Source: Dyadobacter sp. CY345
GTDB lineage: Bacteria > Bacteroidota > Bacteroidia > Cytophagales > Spirosomataceae
Assembly: GCF_021502725.1 (NCBI RefSeq)
Contig: NZ_JAKFFS010000006.1
Span: 124,001 to 188,000 of the forward strand
Reading direction: 5' to 3'
DNA length: 64,000 bases
Below the pieces are notes generated by a model, which saw only the letters and a list, made by a program, of their open reading frames with translations, was not told the origin of the DNA and did no database searches. The stretch's first letter is position 1. Each line of letters opens with the position of its first letter. Below are positions 9,058 to 17,806 of the stretch, one piece after another. A program made the position numbers and the translations under genes.

Positions 9058-9235
9058 ATAACTGCATAAGGGAATTCATCCATTGTAAGGCGAACGTGGG
9101 CGGGATATACTTGAATGGTTTGTTCAAAAAGAATATATGCCAAAAAAAGTAGGGCTGATTAAAAAGTGATTGGTCAATTTTATAGAATTATCTCAATAAA
9201 ACTCTATCTTTCAGGGCAGAAATTTGCTCGACAAT

Positions 9236-9658
9236 ATGAACAAGAACGGTGATATTATTTTAATTGAAGACGATGAAGATGATCAATATCTTCTGGAACA
9301 AGCATTTGAATCGCTTGGTTATCCGAACAAAAGAAGATATTTTTTAAATGGTTTAGATGCTCTTGATTACCTGCACAGCACAAAAGATCTTCCATTTTTG
9401 ATTTTGTCTGATATTAATATGCCGATATTGAATGGATTTGAGTTAAGAAATAAATTACATGTCGATGCTGAACTTAGCTTGAAATGTATTCCTTATCTGT
9501 TTTTCTCTACGGCAATAAGCCAGCAAATTGTTATAGAGGCATACAGCACATCGGCACAAGGTTTTTTTGTAAAACAGACTTCCTACGAAGAACTGGTAGA
9601 AACCCTGAGAGTCATTGTGGATTACTGGAAAAAATGCGCCGCACCTAATAACTTTTGA
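9236..9658 (+). CDS. Single-domain response regulator (receiver only)
   Basis: A receiver domain of 140 residues starting MNKNGDIILIEDDEDDQYLL. I chose the ATG at 9236; an in-frame TTG at 9224 would add four residues. The acidic pocket is the EDDEDD run, the phospho-acceptor is the Asp of LILSDINMPILNGFE, the switch residue is in FFSTA and the conserved lysine is in GFFVKQTSY. This is the Rcp1/CheY-like subtype with EDDxDD common in Bacteroidota, usually linked to hybrid kinases or phytochromes. No output domain and no kinase nearby. It converges on the ABC permease gene with 44 bp between stops. Confidence 0.88.
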   Translation: MNKNGDIILIEDDEDDQYLLEQAFESLGYPNKRRYFLNGLDALDYLHSTKDLPFLILSDINMPILNGFELRNKLHVDAELSLKCIPYLFFSTAISQQIVIEAYSTSAQGFFVKQTSYEELVETLRVIVDYWKKCAAPNNF

Positions 9659-9702
9659 ATTCAAGTTTAAAACGCCTGAATTTCTAAGAATCTCTTGCGC
9701 TC

Positions 9703-11166
9703 CTATTTCGTCGAATCTAACATTCTCCGGTATCCTGCAAAAACGACAATAGCAATAATTCCCAAATAAGTAAAAAACGTCTGCCTCAGATTGGTCCACG
9801 AAAAATCTCTGTAATCTTTGCTTTTGAACTGTGGAATGGCGTCAGCATCGTCAAGACTAAAAGTTCTGCAAGTATTTTCATGCGCCATTTTTGGATAATA
9901 AAACTGCTGTGTTTCTTTCCGGAACTTATCCACATCCAAACTAAACTGATTAAACTGATGCCAGTGCGTTCCCGTCAAGGCTGACAATTCTTCCTGCATC
10001 ATCAAAGCCGGACTCAGCAGCTGAAAACGGCTTATGGCATCCTGCTGTTTTTGGATTTGGGTATATAGTTTCCCCTCCGCCACGGCAGTAGCCGCATCTT
10101 TTATTTCCTGACTTTTATAGACAATCACTCCATAACCATATACCATTTCCGGAGTAACAATTGATGCCTGCCTGATCATGGCCCGCGGACTGCTGAATAC
10201 ATCTTTGGTGAGTTCCTGCCCATCTTTTTCGAAATATTTATTGATCGCATTCCGCTCTTCGGTGAGCATATCGATCCGGCTTGGAATCGGATATGTCTTA
10301 CTGAGTCCAACCTGTAAAAGATTGGGTACGATGATCCCGGTAAAAAGCCAGATGAAAATAAGTACCATTGCATTGACGTTCGAGCTCATTGAAAAGCTGT
10401 TGACCAGAAAAGAAATGGCAAACCAGAAAGCAAAATAAAGCGATACGAAAGCCATGAGCCAGGCCCAGTTGGTGGTTATAAGAAAACTGCCACCAATCTG
10501 ACTAATTAAAAAAGGTGTTACGATCAACCAAAAGAAAACTGTAAAAAGTATATAACGAATGACAATTCGCCATAAAATCATTCTGGCGATTGAGTGATTG
10601 CTCGTTTTTAACAAAACCCATGTTCCCTGTTCTTTCTCTGAGGACAGGACGTTGTAACTAAAAACAATAATTAAAAGCGGAAACAGATAGATGACTACAA
10701 ACGCAAAATCAAAATTGCCAATGAATTGCAAAAAGCTGTTTTCGATCTCTGATTCATAGGTCAGATATTGTTTTTTGTTGATATACACTTTGTAATAAAA
10801 CGGCTGCACATCACTTTGCCCGACATTCAACGCCTGCAAAGCAAACGGTTTTTTGACCGCATATTTAGGTCCTTCGTTTCTTGCAGTATTGTAGGCAAAA
10901 GTCGGATCATCCCAGATAAATCCGGGGTATACCATCTGGTTTGCTTCAATGCGTTTAATTCTGGTTTTTAAGCTGTCGGTCATCGCAGTTTCTGTCTGCG
11001 TGATTTTTCCAATAGTTTCCTGTTGTTTTTGCAACATACTGCTCCCGATCCACAGGGAAGAAATCAGGATGAGGATGATCAGCGAAAAGAGCGAAACCAG
11101 AACCTTGTTTCGGGAAAGTATCTTGATCTCGTGATTGAATAATATATTGAAAACGGACAATTTCAT
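9703..11166 (-). CDS. ABC-2 type transporter permease (DUF3526)
   Basis: A 487-residue integral membrane protein with about six membrane segments: near 22-45, 152-173, 196-222, 232-256, 266-285 and 462-482, and large extracytoplasmic loops after the first and fifth. This topology, together with SFLVNSFSMSSNVNAMVLIFIW type sequence, fits the DUF3526/ABC-2 permeases that pair with a NosF/CcmA-like ATPase. It is the last gene of the operon, 46 bp after the paralogous permease gene, with which it presumably forms a heterodimeric membrane domain. The transported substrate is unknown; the family is generally associated with export or extraction of envelope molecules. Confidence 0.75.
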   Translation of the reverse strand: MKLSVFNILFNHEIKILSRNKVLVSLFSLIILILISSLWIGSSMLQKQQETIGKITQTETAMTDSLKTRIKRIEANQMVYPGFIWDDPTFAYNTARNEGPKYAVKKPFALQALNVGQSDVQPFYYKVYINKKQYLTYESEIENSFLQFIGNFDFAFVVIYLFPLLIIVFSYNVLSSEKEQGTWVLLKTSNHSIARMILWRIVIRYILFTVFFWLIVTPFLISQIGGSFLITTNWAWLMAFVSLYFAFWFAISFLVNSFSMSSNVNAMVLIFIWLFTGIIVPNLLQVGLSKTYPIPSRIDMLTEERNAINKYFEKDGQELTKDVFSSPRAMIRQASIVTPEMVYGYGVIVYKSQEIKDAATAVAEGKLYTQIQKQQDAISRFQLLSPALMMQEELSALTGTHWHQFNQFSLDVDKFRKETQQFYYPKMAHENTCRTFSLDDADAIPQFKSKDYRDFSWTNLRQTFFTYLGIIAIVVFAGYRRMLDSTK

Positions 11167-11212
11167 GAGGGTAACATTAAAATCTGATAATCATGGGAAA
11201 TTCCCTTTGATC

Positions 11213-12610
11213 TTAAACAGTCATTTTTCGGCTGCTGAAAACCATTAGCCCAATTGAGAAAAGCATCCATCCGGTCAGAATTAAAATAGAGTGCGTGGCA
11301 TTTCCCAGTCGCCAGCCGATACCAGGAGCCTGATAAGAAAATTGCGGTACGGTTTTCCAGAAATCATTTCCGGCAACGGTATTTTTCTGATAAAAATCAT
11401 CTACGATCTCACCGATTTTCCGCCGGTGATTTTCAGCTTTTCTGGTAAAGTCGTTGTGCGTGCTCATGTCTGTGGCGGTGATGCGCATCGAAAAATCACG
11501 GAATGCCAGAAACGGAGACAACCATGCGCTGGCCAGTACAAAATGATCCTGCAAACTTTCATTTTCATCCACAGCCTGATATGCCCTGTCCATGACCACA
11601 CCGTCGGATTCTTCAAAAAATTCAATTGTGATCGGAATAAAATAAACCGGCAGATCTTCGATTTTTTTGACATTATACTTTGCCATTGTTTCTTTTAACA
11701 ACTTTTCACGTCGGATATCCTTATGCCCTTCATTTCCTACACCATACTGTTTTTCGTCAAAAGTCTTATTCTCAAATTCCAGAGAGGTGATTGACGGATA
11801 TACATTTTTTGAAACTTCCCCAGCCAACCGAGGCAGCAGGAAAACGCCAACAAGCCAAAATCCGGAAAGCAGAATCAGCGATAAGGTCGAACTTTTAGTA
11901 AGCAGCGAAACGCTGGTACCAATAGCCGTGATCATGATAGAAAATAATGTCAGGCCAAGAATATAAAATCCGCAGGCTGGCAAAAGTCTTGCAAAACTGC
12001 CCTGGTCATTCTCTTTCCAAAGTAATACCATAAATGCCAGTGCAATAACAACAATCATTGAAAGCACCAGCAATAAACAGGCAAAAAGTTTTCCGGCAAA
12101 AATCTGGTGCGTGGTAGCTTTTGAGCTTAATAAAAGTTTGATGGTGCCGTTTTCCCACTCTTTGGAAAAGATGTTATGCGTAATCAGAAAGATGAAAAGC
12201 GGCAGAATGAATTGCGCCAGATATCCAATATTTAAAAAACCAAAACTTCGCAGTCCGGTGGCATCGCTGATCTCCTTAAATTTAACAACGCCCCTTTTAT
12301 GCGGTTCAAGGTAAAACGAATTACCAGTATAATCTTCAATCCCGTTATCAACCATCGCCATATCGGCGGTAGGTTTGTAGGCATAAAAACCAAAATGAGC
12401 ACCCAGATGAGGGTTCTTATCACCCTGAGAAATGAACTGTTTGTAGGTCACCTCCTGCGATTCGCGAAGCAAACTGCTGTGACTGACATAATAAGCGTAA
12501 CCGTTATAAAGTGCCAGAAACATCAGTGACAGTATCGCGCCAAGCATCCAGATAACCTTCGAAGTACGGAAGAGCTCTTTTAATTCCTTTTCAATAAGTA
12601 ATCGGATCAT
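11213..12610 (-). CDS. ABC-2 type transporter permease (DUF3526), second subunit
   Basis: A 465-residue membrane protein of the same fold as its downstream neighbour: a first membrane helix at about 19-42, a long periplasmic loop to about 130, then a group of helices beginning LAQFILPLFIFLITHNIFSKEWENGTIKLLLS, and a last helix near the C-terminus ending SSRKMTV. The EWENGTIKLLL stretch is the coupling region typical of ABC-2 permeases. The start codon directly abuts the stop of the ATPase gene (12611), indicating translational coupling and a shared complex. Substrate unknown. Confidence 0.75.
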   Translation of the reverse strand: MIRLLIEKELKELFRTSKVIWMLGAILSLMFLALYNGYAYYVSHSSLLRESQEVTYKQFISQGDKNPHLGAHFGFYAYKPTADMAMVDNGIEDYTGNSFYLEPHKRGVVKFKEISDATGLRSFGFLNIGYLAQFILPLFIFLITHNIFSKEWENGTIKLLLSSKATTHQIFAGKLFACLLLVLSMIVVIALAFMVLLWKENDQGSFARLLPACGFYILGLTLFSIMITAIGTSVSLLTKSSTLSLILLSGFWLVGVFLLPRLAGEVSKNVYPSITSLEFENKTFDEKQYGVGNEGHKDIRREKLLKETMAKYNVKKIEDLPVYFIPITIEFFEESDGVVMDRAYQAVDENESLQDHFVLASAWLSPFLAFRDFSMRITATDMSTHNDFTRKAENHRRKIGEIVDDFYQKNTVAGNDFWKTVPQFSYQAPGIGWRLGNATHSILILTGWMLFSIGLMVFSSRKMTV

Positions 12611-13318
12611 CTAGACGTTCTGTTTAACAATATCAATATACAAGCGCGTCAGGTCGGTATGAGAAACCTCCTGCGAAAGTAAATCATGTTTTAAAGATCC
12701 CTGATGCATAATCCCGATCCTGTTTCCAAGATTTTTTGCCATCAACAGATCGTGCGTCGCCATCAAAGTACTCACCCCCTGTTCACTTAGGTGGGTAATA
12801 ATCTGTGAAAATTCATTGCTGGCATGCGGATCAAGACCCGAAGTTGGCTCGTCCAGGAACAGGGCTTTCGCTTTTTTAACAAGCGCAACAGCGATACCAA
12901 CTTTCTGCCTCATGCCTTTTGAATAAGACGAAACACGCTTATCAATCGCAGAACGCTGCAAGCCGGCAGTTTCCATAAACTGGATGAGTTCGGTTTTGGA
13001 ATAATTATAGCCGGACAGCCCACTGAAAAATTCGAGGTTTTCCATGCCTGTAAGCGTGCCATAAAGATTTACAACTTCCGGAATATAAGCAACCAGATCG
13101 CGCGTTGCGTGGTTGTTGACAGTAACCTCATTTCCGTCAATCAGTGCGCGGCCGCTGCTTGCAGGGATGAAACCCAGAAATATGTTAATGGTCGTTGATT
13201 TGCCCGCGCCGTTTGAACCCAGCAGACAGTAGATATCACCTTTTTTAATTTCAAGATTCAAATTATCCAGTGCCGTGTGTGTACCAAATTGTTTGGTTAA
13301 ATTCTCAGCTTTAAGCAT
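12611..13318 (-). CDS. ABC transporter ATP-binding protein (NosF/CcmA-like)
   Basis: A 235-residue ABC ATPase with all key motifs: Walker A GSNGAGKS at 34-41, signature YSKGMRQ at 132-138, Walker B ALFLDE at 152-157, D-loop SGLD and switch His189. The Q-loop glutamine is replaced by Glu81 (AYIPEV), common in exporter ATPases of this subgroup. It lies 36 bp after the TonB-dependent receptor gene and abuts the first permease gene, so it most likely energises the two DUF3526 permeases. The operon order receptor-ATPase-permease-permease suggests a trans-envelope function, but direction and substrate are inference. Confidence 0.88.
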   Translation of the reverse strand: MLKAENLTKQFGTHTALDNLNLEIKKGDIYCLLGSNGAGKSTTINIFLGFIPASSGRALIDGNEVTVNNHATRDLVAYIPEVVNLYGTLTGMENLEFFSGLSGYNYSKTELIQFMETAGLQRSAIDKRVSSYSKGMRQKVGIAVALVKKAKALFLDEPTSGLDPHASNEFSQIITHLSEQGVSTLMATHDLLMAKNLGNRIGIMHQGSLKHDLLSQEVSHTDLTRLYIDIVKQNV

Positions 13319-13354
13319 ATTAAACAGGAGTTTTAAATATTTTTTAATCAGCTA

Positions 13355-15718
13355 TCAAAACGTATAGCTAAAACTCAGTCGGCCATTGATGGAAGCCTGC
13401 GGAACCCAGTAATAAAGTCCGCTCCGATACCAGGGCGTTGCAATAAGATGTTTATTAAGTAAATTGTTGACAATCAGATTGACTTTAAACTTTTTAATCT
13501 GGTAACCCACACCTCCGTCCATACGGAAGAAGTCAGGAATTTCTTTGGGAGCAGCCGTTACATACCGCTCGCCGCGGCCTGCCTGATACTGATAACCCAA
13601 TGAAACAGAGAATCCATTGAGCATTTTGGAAGGTAACTCATAATTGATCCAGGTATTCTGAACATGTTTTACATACATGGGCGTGCGCATACCAATCAGC
13701 GCTGTATTCACATCATGTTCGACTTTTGAATCATTGTAAGCATAATTAATTACAATATTCAGCCCGTTGACAATTTCTCCTTTGATGTCAAGATCAATTC
13801 CTTTTGAGCTTGTTTCTCCCACCTGAATGCGGTACAAAATATTGTCAGGATCTGTGGAGACAATGTTGGCTCTTTTAATTTTGTATAGTGCCAGCGTCGT
13901 ATTCCAACGGCTGTCAAACCAGTTCTTTTTTATTCCGATCTCATGATTTACTCCGGTTAAAGGCTTGATAACATCGCCACTTACCGTCGCTCCGGTCTGC
14001 GGAACAATCGTTCTGTCGTAAAGTAAATAAAATGATAGATTTGGCGTCAGACTATAACTCAAACCCAGCCGAGGCGTAACTTTCTGATCCTCTGACTTTG
14101 TTTCCACTTTTGACACAATGTTATTTGTTTTAACAGCGGTAAATCTTCCACCCAGCGTCAGTCTCAGCTTGTTGTTAAAAAATGCCAGTTCGTCAATGGC
14201 GTAAATGGAATAATAGTTGATTTTCTGATTGGTATTCCCGTTATGGATTCCTCCGGGCGTGTGGTAATCCGGAATCTGCGCGCCGAGCCCGGGATTTAAA
14301 ATATCGAGCGGATAATAAGTAAGCGTCGAAACTCCCGCATCATTGGTTTGGGTATCATAGGAAACGTAACTATCCGCAATAAATTTTTTCTGATTTACAT
14401 CGACACCACCTAATATCTGGTGATCAATACTGCCCGTTTTAATCTTTCCGTTAACAAAGACCTGCTGCGAAAAAACAGTAGCGCGATTCAGGTCATATTT
14501 GGGATTGCGCAGCAAAATATTTGGATTAGCGGTGTTGACGCCGGTCACCCACATGTAAATTCCCTCCAACTGATTACGCATGAAAGAACCACGCGCCGTT
14601 GCACTCCAATTTTTATTGAAACTGTGGGTAAAAGTCAAAAAACCGGTATGGTCGGATACCTTGTAAGGATCGAGGCTTTTTTCATTGATCGTAAAATCGT
14701 TCGGTAAACTTCCAAAACTATCAGGTGCCATCACGATCGGGCTCATCATCGCATAGCTAAATTTTTGAAACATGTATTCAATTGATACCGTTGTTTGATC
14801 ACTGATCAGATATTTGATCACTGGTGCTACGAGCAAGCGTTTATTGAAATCTGTGTTTACGAACGAATTTGCACGCATGCCCATCACGTTCAGCCGGTAT
14901 CGAAGCTTCCCCTTTTTATCCAGCAAGCCATCCAGATCAACAGAAGCTCTGTAAAAATCCCAGCTGCCCAGCATCGCGTTGACTGAATAATGTCGGCCGC
15001 CAGTTGGTTGTTTGGTCATGACATTGAAAGTTCCGGCGGGATCTCCGATGTTGTTCATAAATCCGGACGGGCCTTTGATAAACTCGACGCGGTCAATAAT
15101 CGCGGCATCTTCCGGAACCGGGCCTCTATAAATTGGCGTCAGGTCAATACCATTCCGAAGCGTGGAAACCATTCCGCCACGCATAAACATATACGGCCCG
15201 AGATTGTTTGAAACTTCCTGTCGGATTACCCCGCTCACATTCCTTGTCACGCCATCGGTCATATTGAAAACTGCCTGGTCATATAGCACTTCACTGCCGA
15301 TTTCCTGAATATTCTGAGAAAGGTTGATCAACGGACTTTGTAACCTGAGCGCGCTGGAAACCGTATTGAGGTTATACTCTTTATAATATTTGGAAGTAAT
15401 TTTCACTTCGCCCAGATCCTGCCCGGCAGACTGTGACAGGGAAATTTCAACGAACTGGCTGGCGTCTGAAATGTTTAAAAGCTGCGTTGCATAACCCAGA
15501 TGACTTACTTTTAGTACATCAACTTTCTTATCTGATTGTATATCAAAAAATCCGTCGGAATCAGTTATGGTTCCTTTGGATTCATTGACACTTACGCTGA
15601 CTCCTGGTATAGGCTGGCCTCCCGACGTATCCCTGACTTTTCCTTTGACAACAAATTGACCAAAGACCTCGGGGAAAGATAAAATGGTTAGTAAAAAAAG
15701 TAAAAGTTTGAATTTCAT
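13355..15718 (-). CDS. TonB-dependent receptor, siderophore-receptor-like, with carboxypeptidase-like N-terminal domain
   Basis: A 787-residue outer-membrane receptor. Signal peptide at 1-20 (LLFLLTILSFPEVFGQ), a CarboxypepD_reg-like domain at about 22-105 (VVKGKVRDTSGGQPIPGVSVSV), a plug at about 115-235 including RGGMVSTLRNGIDLTPIYRG and DRVEFIKGPSGFM, and a 22-strand barrel ending RLSFSYTF with a terminal aromatic residue. The plug resembles siderophore receptors rather than SusC: it is shorter than SusC and has no SusD partner. It is the first gene of an operon with an ABC ATPase and two DUF3526 permeases. Ligand could be a siderophore or another metal chelate; not determinable here. Confidence 0.85.
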   Translation of the reverse strand: MKFKLLLFLLTILSFPEVFGQFVVKGKVRDTSGGQPIPGVSVSVNESKGTITDSDGFFDIQSDKKVDVLKVSHLGYATQLLNISDASQFVEISLSQSAGQDLGEVKITSKYYKEYNLNTVSSALRLQSPLINLSQNIQEIGSEVLYDQAVFNMTDGVTRNVSGVIRQEVSNNLGPYMFMRGGMVSTLRNGIDLTPIYRGPVPEDAAIIDRVEFIKGPSGFMNNIGDPAGTFNVMTKQPTGGRHYSVNAMLGSWDFYRASVDLDGLLDKKGKLRYRLNVMGMRANSFVNTDFNKRLLVAPVIKYLISDQTTVSIEYMFQKFSYAMMSPIVMAPDSFGSLPNDFTINEKSLDPYKVSDHTGFLTFTHSFNKNWSATARGSFMRNQLEGIYMWVTGVNTANPNILLRNPKYDLNRATVFSQQVFVNGKIKTGSIDHQILGGVDVNQKKFIADSYVSYDTQTNDAGVSTLTYYPLDILNPGLGAQIPDYHTPGGIHNGNTNQKINYYSIYAIDELAFFNNKLRLTLGGRFTAVKTNNIVSKVETKSEDQKVTPRLGLSYSLTPNLSFYLLYDRTIVPQTGATVSGDVIKPLTGVNHEIGIKKNWFDSRWNTTLALYKIKRANIVSTDPDNILYRIQVGETSSKGIDLDIKGEIVNGLNIVINYAYNDSKVEHDVNTALIGMRTPMYVKHVQNTWINYELPSKMLNGFSVSLGYQYQAGRGERYVTAAPKEIPDFFRMDGGVGYQIKKFKVNLIVNNLLNKHLIATPWYRSGLYYWVPQASINGRLSFSYTF

Positions 15719-16258
15719 CTATACACAAATAAATTATTTACAACTTCGATATCGAGTAAGTTCAGATTGGTCATAGTGTATTGCCAAAAACGCGGACACA
15801 GGAGAAGAAACAAGGCAGGAAGCAAATAATCTATGAACCAAAAATGCACGTTCAGTACAAATTTGAATGAAGAAATACCAAAACCTGACTAACTCCTGCG
15901 CGGAAGTTTCATCATAAAAAGGTATCTGACTTATAACATTTTATATGTTACTTACAGTTGCGCGACAGTCCGTGAATCACACACGGTTCCCCTTATCAAC
16001 AAAAATCTTAATCAACAGCAATGGCACAAAAACTCCTTGGCGGGCAAAAATAGGCTATTTATTTGAAAAATTCACTAAAATGGAATCACTGTTGCAGAGT
16101 TACTTAATCATATTACCTATTTTAACAGAAGATTTTTCGACATTACTCATGACTGAAAACTGGAAGTTTTTGTGGGCAAAATGAACCGGGGATATCATAA
16201 AAAACCGGCGGCTTCATAGAAAGTGAAGTCGCCGGTTTTTTTTAAATGATGCTAAAAA
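15719..16258. other. Intergenic region with terminator, otherwise featureless
   Basis: 540 bp upstream of the TonB receptor gene and downstream of susD 1. The right end holds a strong terminator hairpin (16201-16239). The rest should carry the receptor promoter, but no TAnnTTTG box was found within 80 bp of the start. A 79-codon plus-strand frame at 15945-16184 has no protein-like composition or neighbour logic and is not called. Confidence 0.5.
16201..16241 (-). terminator. Rho-independent terminator of SusCD operon 1
   Basis: Perfect-looking hairpin: AAAACCGGCGGCTTCA at 16201-16216 pairs with TGAAGTCGCCGGTTTT at 16224-16239 (one mismatch) around a 7-base loop. Stem is GC-rich and flanked by A-runs on the left and T-runs on the right, so it can stop transcription on both strands; it lies 18 bp beyond the susD stop. 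Confidence 0.85.
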
Positions 16259-17788
16259 TTAGTAACCCTCGTTCTGGTACATCTTAACAGGATCAAGTTT
16301 ATTTTCATCGAACGGAATCGGGTAATACCGATCCTTTTTTGTAAAATTGGTTAATTGCGCTGAGCCAAAATCTGCCTGTTTTTTAGATTTCATAAAAGTT
16401 ATAAGCTCATCCGTTGTAAAGCTTCTAAGCAAATCGAACCAGCGGTGATGTTCAAACGCAAGCTCAACACGGCGTTCATGCAAAATAGCGAGTTTAAGCG
16501 TTGGGTACTTGCTGCTGTAATCCGCATTGGCTTTGCTGGCCGCATACGTAGGCATCTTCGCCCGTTCTCTGACCATATCTAAATACTGAATTGCGGAAGC
16601 ATCATTTCCAAGATACATATTTACTTCAGCCAACATCAGGATAACATCGGCGTAACGAATCAAAATCCAGTCATTTCCACCATAACCATTCACTCCGGCC
16701 GTAGTGCTGGCATCTCTGAATTTAGTAACAAACCAATCTTGAACAGTTGGATCATTACCGAACTTGATCGAAAAATCTTTGCGTAAATCCCCTGTTTCAT
16801 AATCAAAAACAAGATCATGCGTGACGTTCATTCCGACACCAGTTGAAGGTTTTAACGAGTTGATTGTTTCTCCTTTTGCCTGCGTGCTCGCAGCGATCGA
16901 CGATGCATAATTCAAGTCTCCCTGTTTGTTAACGATCTGAAAAATCAACTCCGGGCAACTTGTTTTCTTACTTACATCGAAAACGTCGGAGTAAGGAATA
17001 TCTTTCAAAGAACCAAATGACTTCATCGCATACGCTGCCTCCAGATACGTTTTGGCACTTGCCAGATTTGCCGCTTTTGCTGATGCATCAAGTGTTGTCG
17101 CCATGGTCAGATAAACCTGTCCAAGAAGTGCATTTCCCGCAGCTTTTGACACTTTACCGGAATTTGCTCCCGATTGTAAATTTTCCAAAGGAGAACCCAC
17201 AACATCTTTTAAATCGGCTACAATCTGTTCATATACCAGCTCCTTTTTTACACGGACTGTATTTTCAGAAATTTCATCTTTTGAAATTAATTGCTTCGTT
17301 ACCAAAGGCACATCGCCCCATTTCCGTACCAGTTGAAAATAGATAAATGCGCGAACAAACTTGGCTTCTGCAATAAATTTAGCTTTCGTGTTTGGATCCG
17401 AAAAAGTCACTTTATCGATATTTGACAACACAACATTACAGCGCGTGATGCTTTGATAAAGGGAAACCCAGTGGTTTTTCAGCCAGGTATTACTTGCAAG
17501 AATTGCAAAATTATTAAACTGAAAAGGCTCTCCGGAGTTAGACTGGTTGTCGTTTGTTCCCGTGTCGTCTGAACGCTCATCAGTATACAATCCGCTGCTT
17601 TCTCCCACAGAATCAGAGCTTCGAAGAGATTGGTAAACTCCGTTGATCGCCAGCTGGACATCATTTTCGGTTTTAAAATAATTATCAACCGTTACAGCAT
17701 TCGGGTCTGTCTGATCGAGAAGATCGGTACAGGAATTGGATATAATCAGCAGGCCGAGCGCCACTGACAAAATATATTTCTTTTTCAT
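16259..17788 (-). CDS. RagB/SusD family outer-membrane lipoprotein (pair 1)
   Basis: A 509-residue SusD homologue. The lipoprotein signal ends IISNSCTDLL, with predicted lipidated Cys20. The N-terminal repeat-containing helical region (DPNAVTVDNYFKTENDVQLAINGVYQSLRS) and the late motif YADVILMLAEVNMYLGN...LDMVRERA are hallmarks of the family, as is the HERRVELAFEHHRWFDLLR near the C-terminus and the final PIPFDENKLDP. SusD caps the SusC barrel at the outer surface and helps bind the ligand. The gene starts 18 bp after the susC stop. No hydrolase is encoded alongside, so the substrate class is open. Confidence 0.93.
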   Translation of the reverse strand: MKKKYILSVALGLLIISNSCTDLLDQTDPNAVTVDNYFKTENDVQLAINGVYQSLRSSDSVGESSGLYTDERSDDTGTNDNQSNSGEPFQFNNFAILASNTWLKNHWVSLYQSITRCNVVLSNIDKVTFSDPNTKAKFIAEAKFVRAFIYFQLVRKWGDVPLVTKQLISKDEISENTVRVKKELVYEQIVADLKDVVGSPLENLQSGANSGKVSKAAGNALLGQVYLTMATTLDASAKAANLASAKTYLEAAYAMKSFGSLKDIPYSDVFDVSKKTSCPELIFQIVNKQGDLNYASSIAASTQAKGETINSLKPSTGVGMNVTHDLVFDYETGDLRKDFSIKFGNDPTVQDWFVTKFRDASTTAGVNGYGGNDWILIRYADVILMLAEVNMYLGNDASAIQYLDMVRERAKMPTYAASKANADYSSKYPTLKLAILHERRVELAFEHHRWFDLLRSFTTDELITFMKSKKQADFGSAQLTNFTKKDRYYPIPFDENKLDPVKMYQNEGY

Positions 17789-17806
17789 TTTTATGTCTGT
17801 ATCTAA

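Noticed and set aside
9659..9702. Weak hairpin between the receiver and permease stops
   Set aside because: Only a short imperfect AATTCA/TGAATT pairing without a T-run; too weak to call a terminator.
15945..16184. 79-codon plus-strand frame
   Set aside because: Composition is not protein-like, no ribosome site, no neighbour logic and it lies opposite the receptor leader and terminator.
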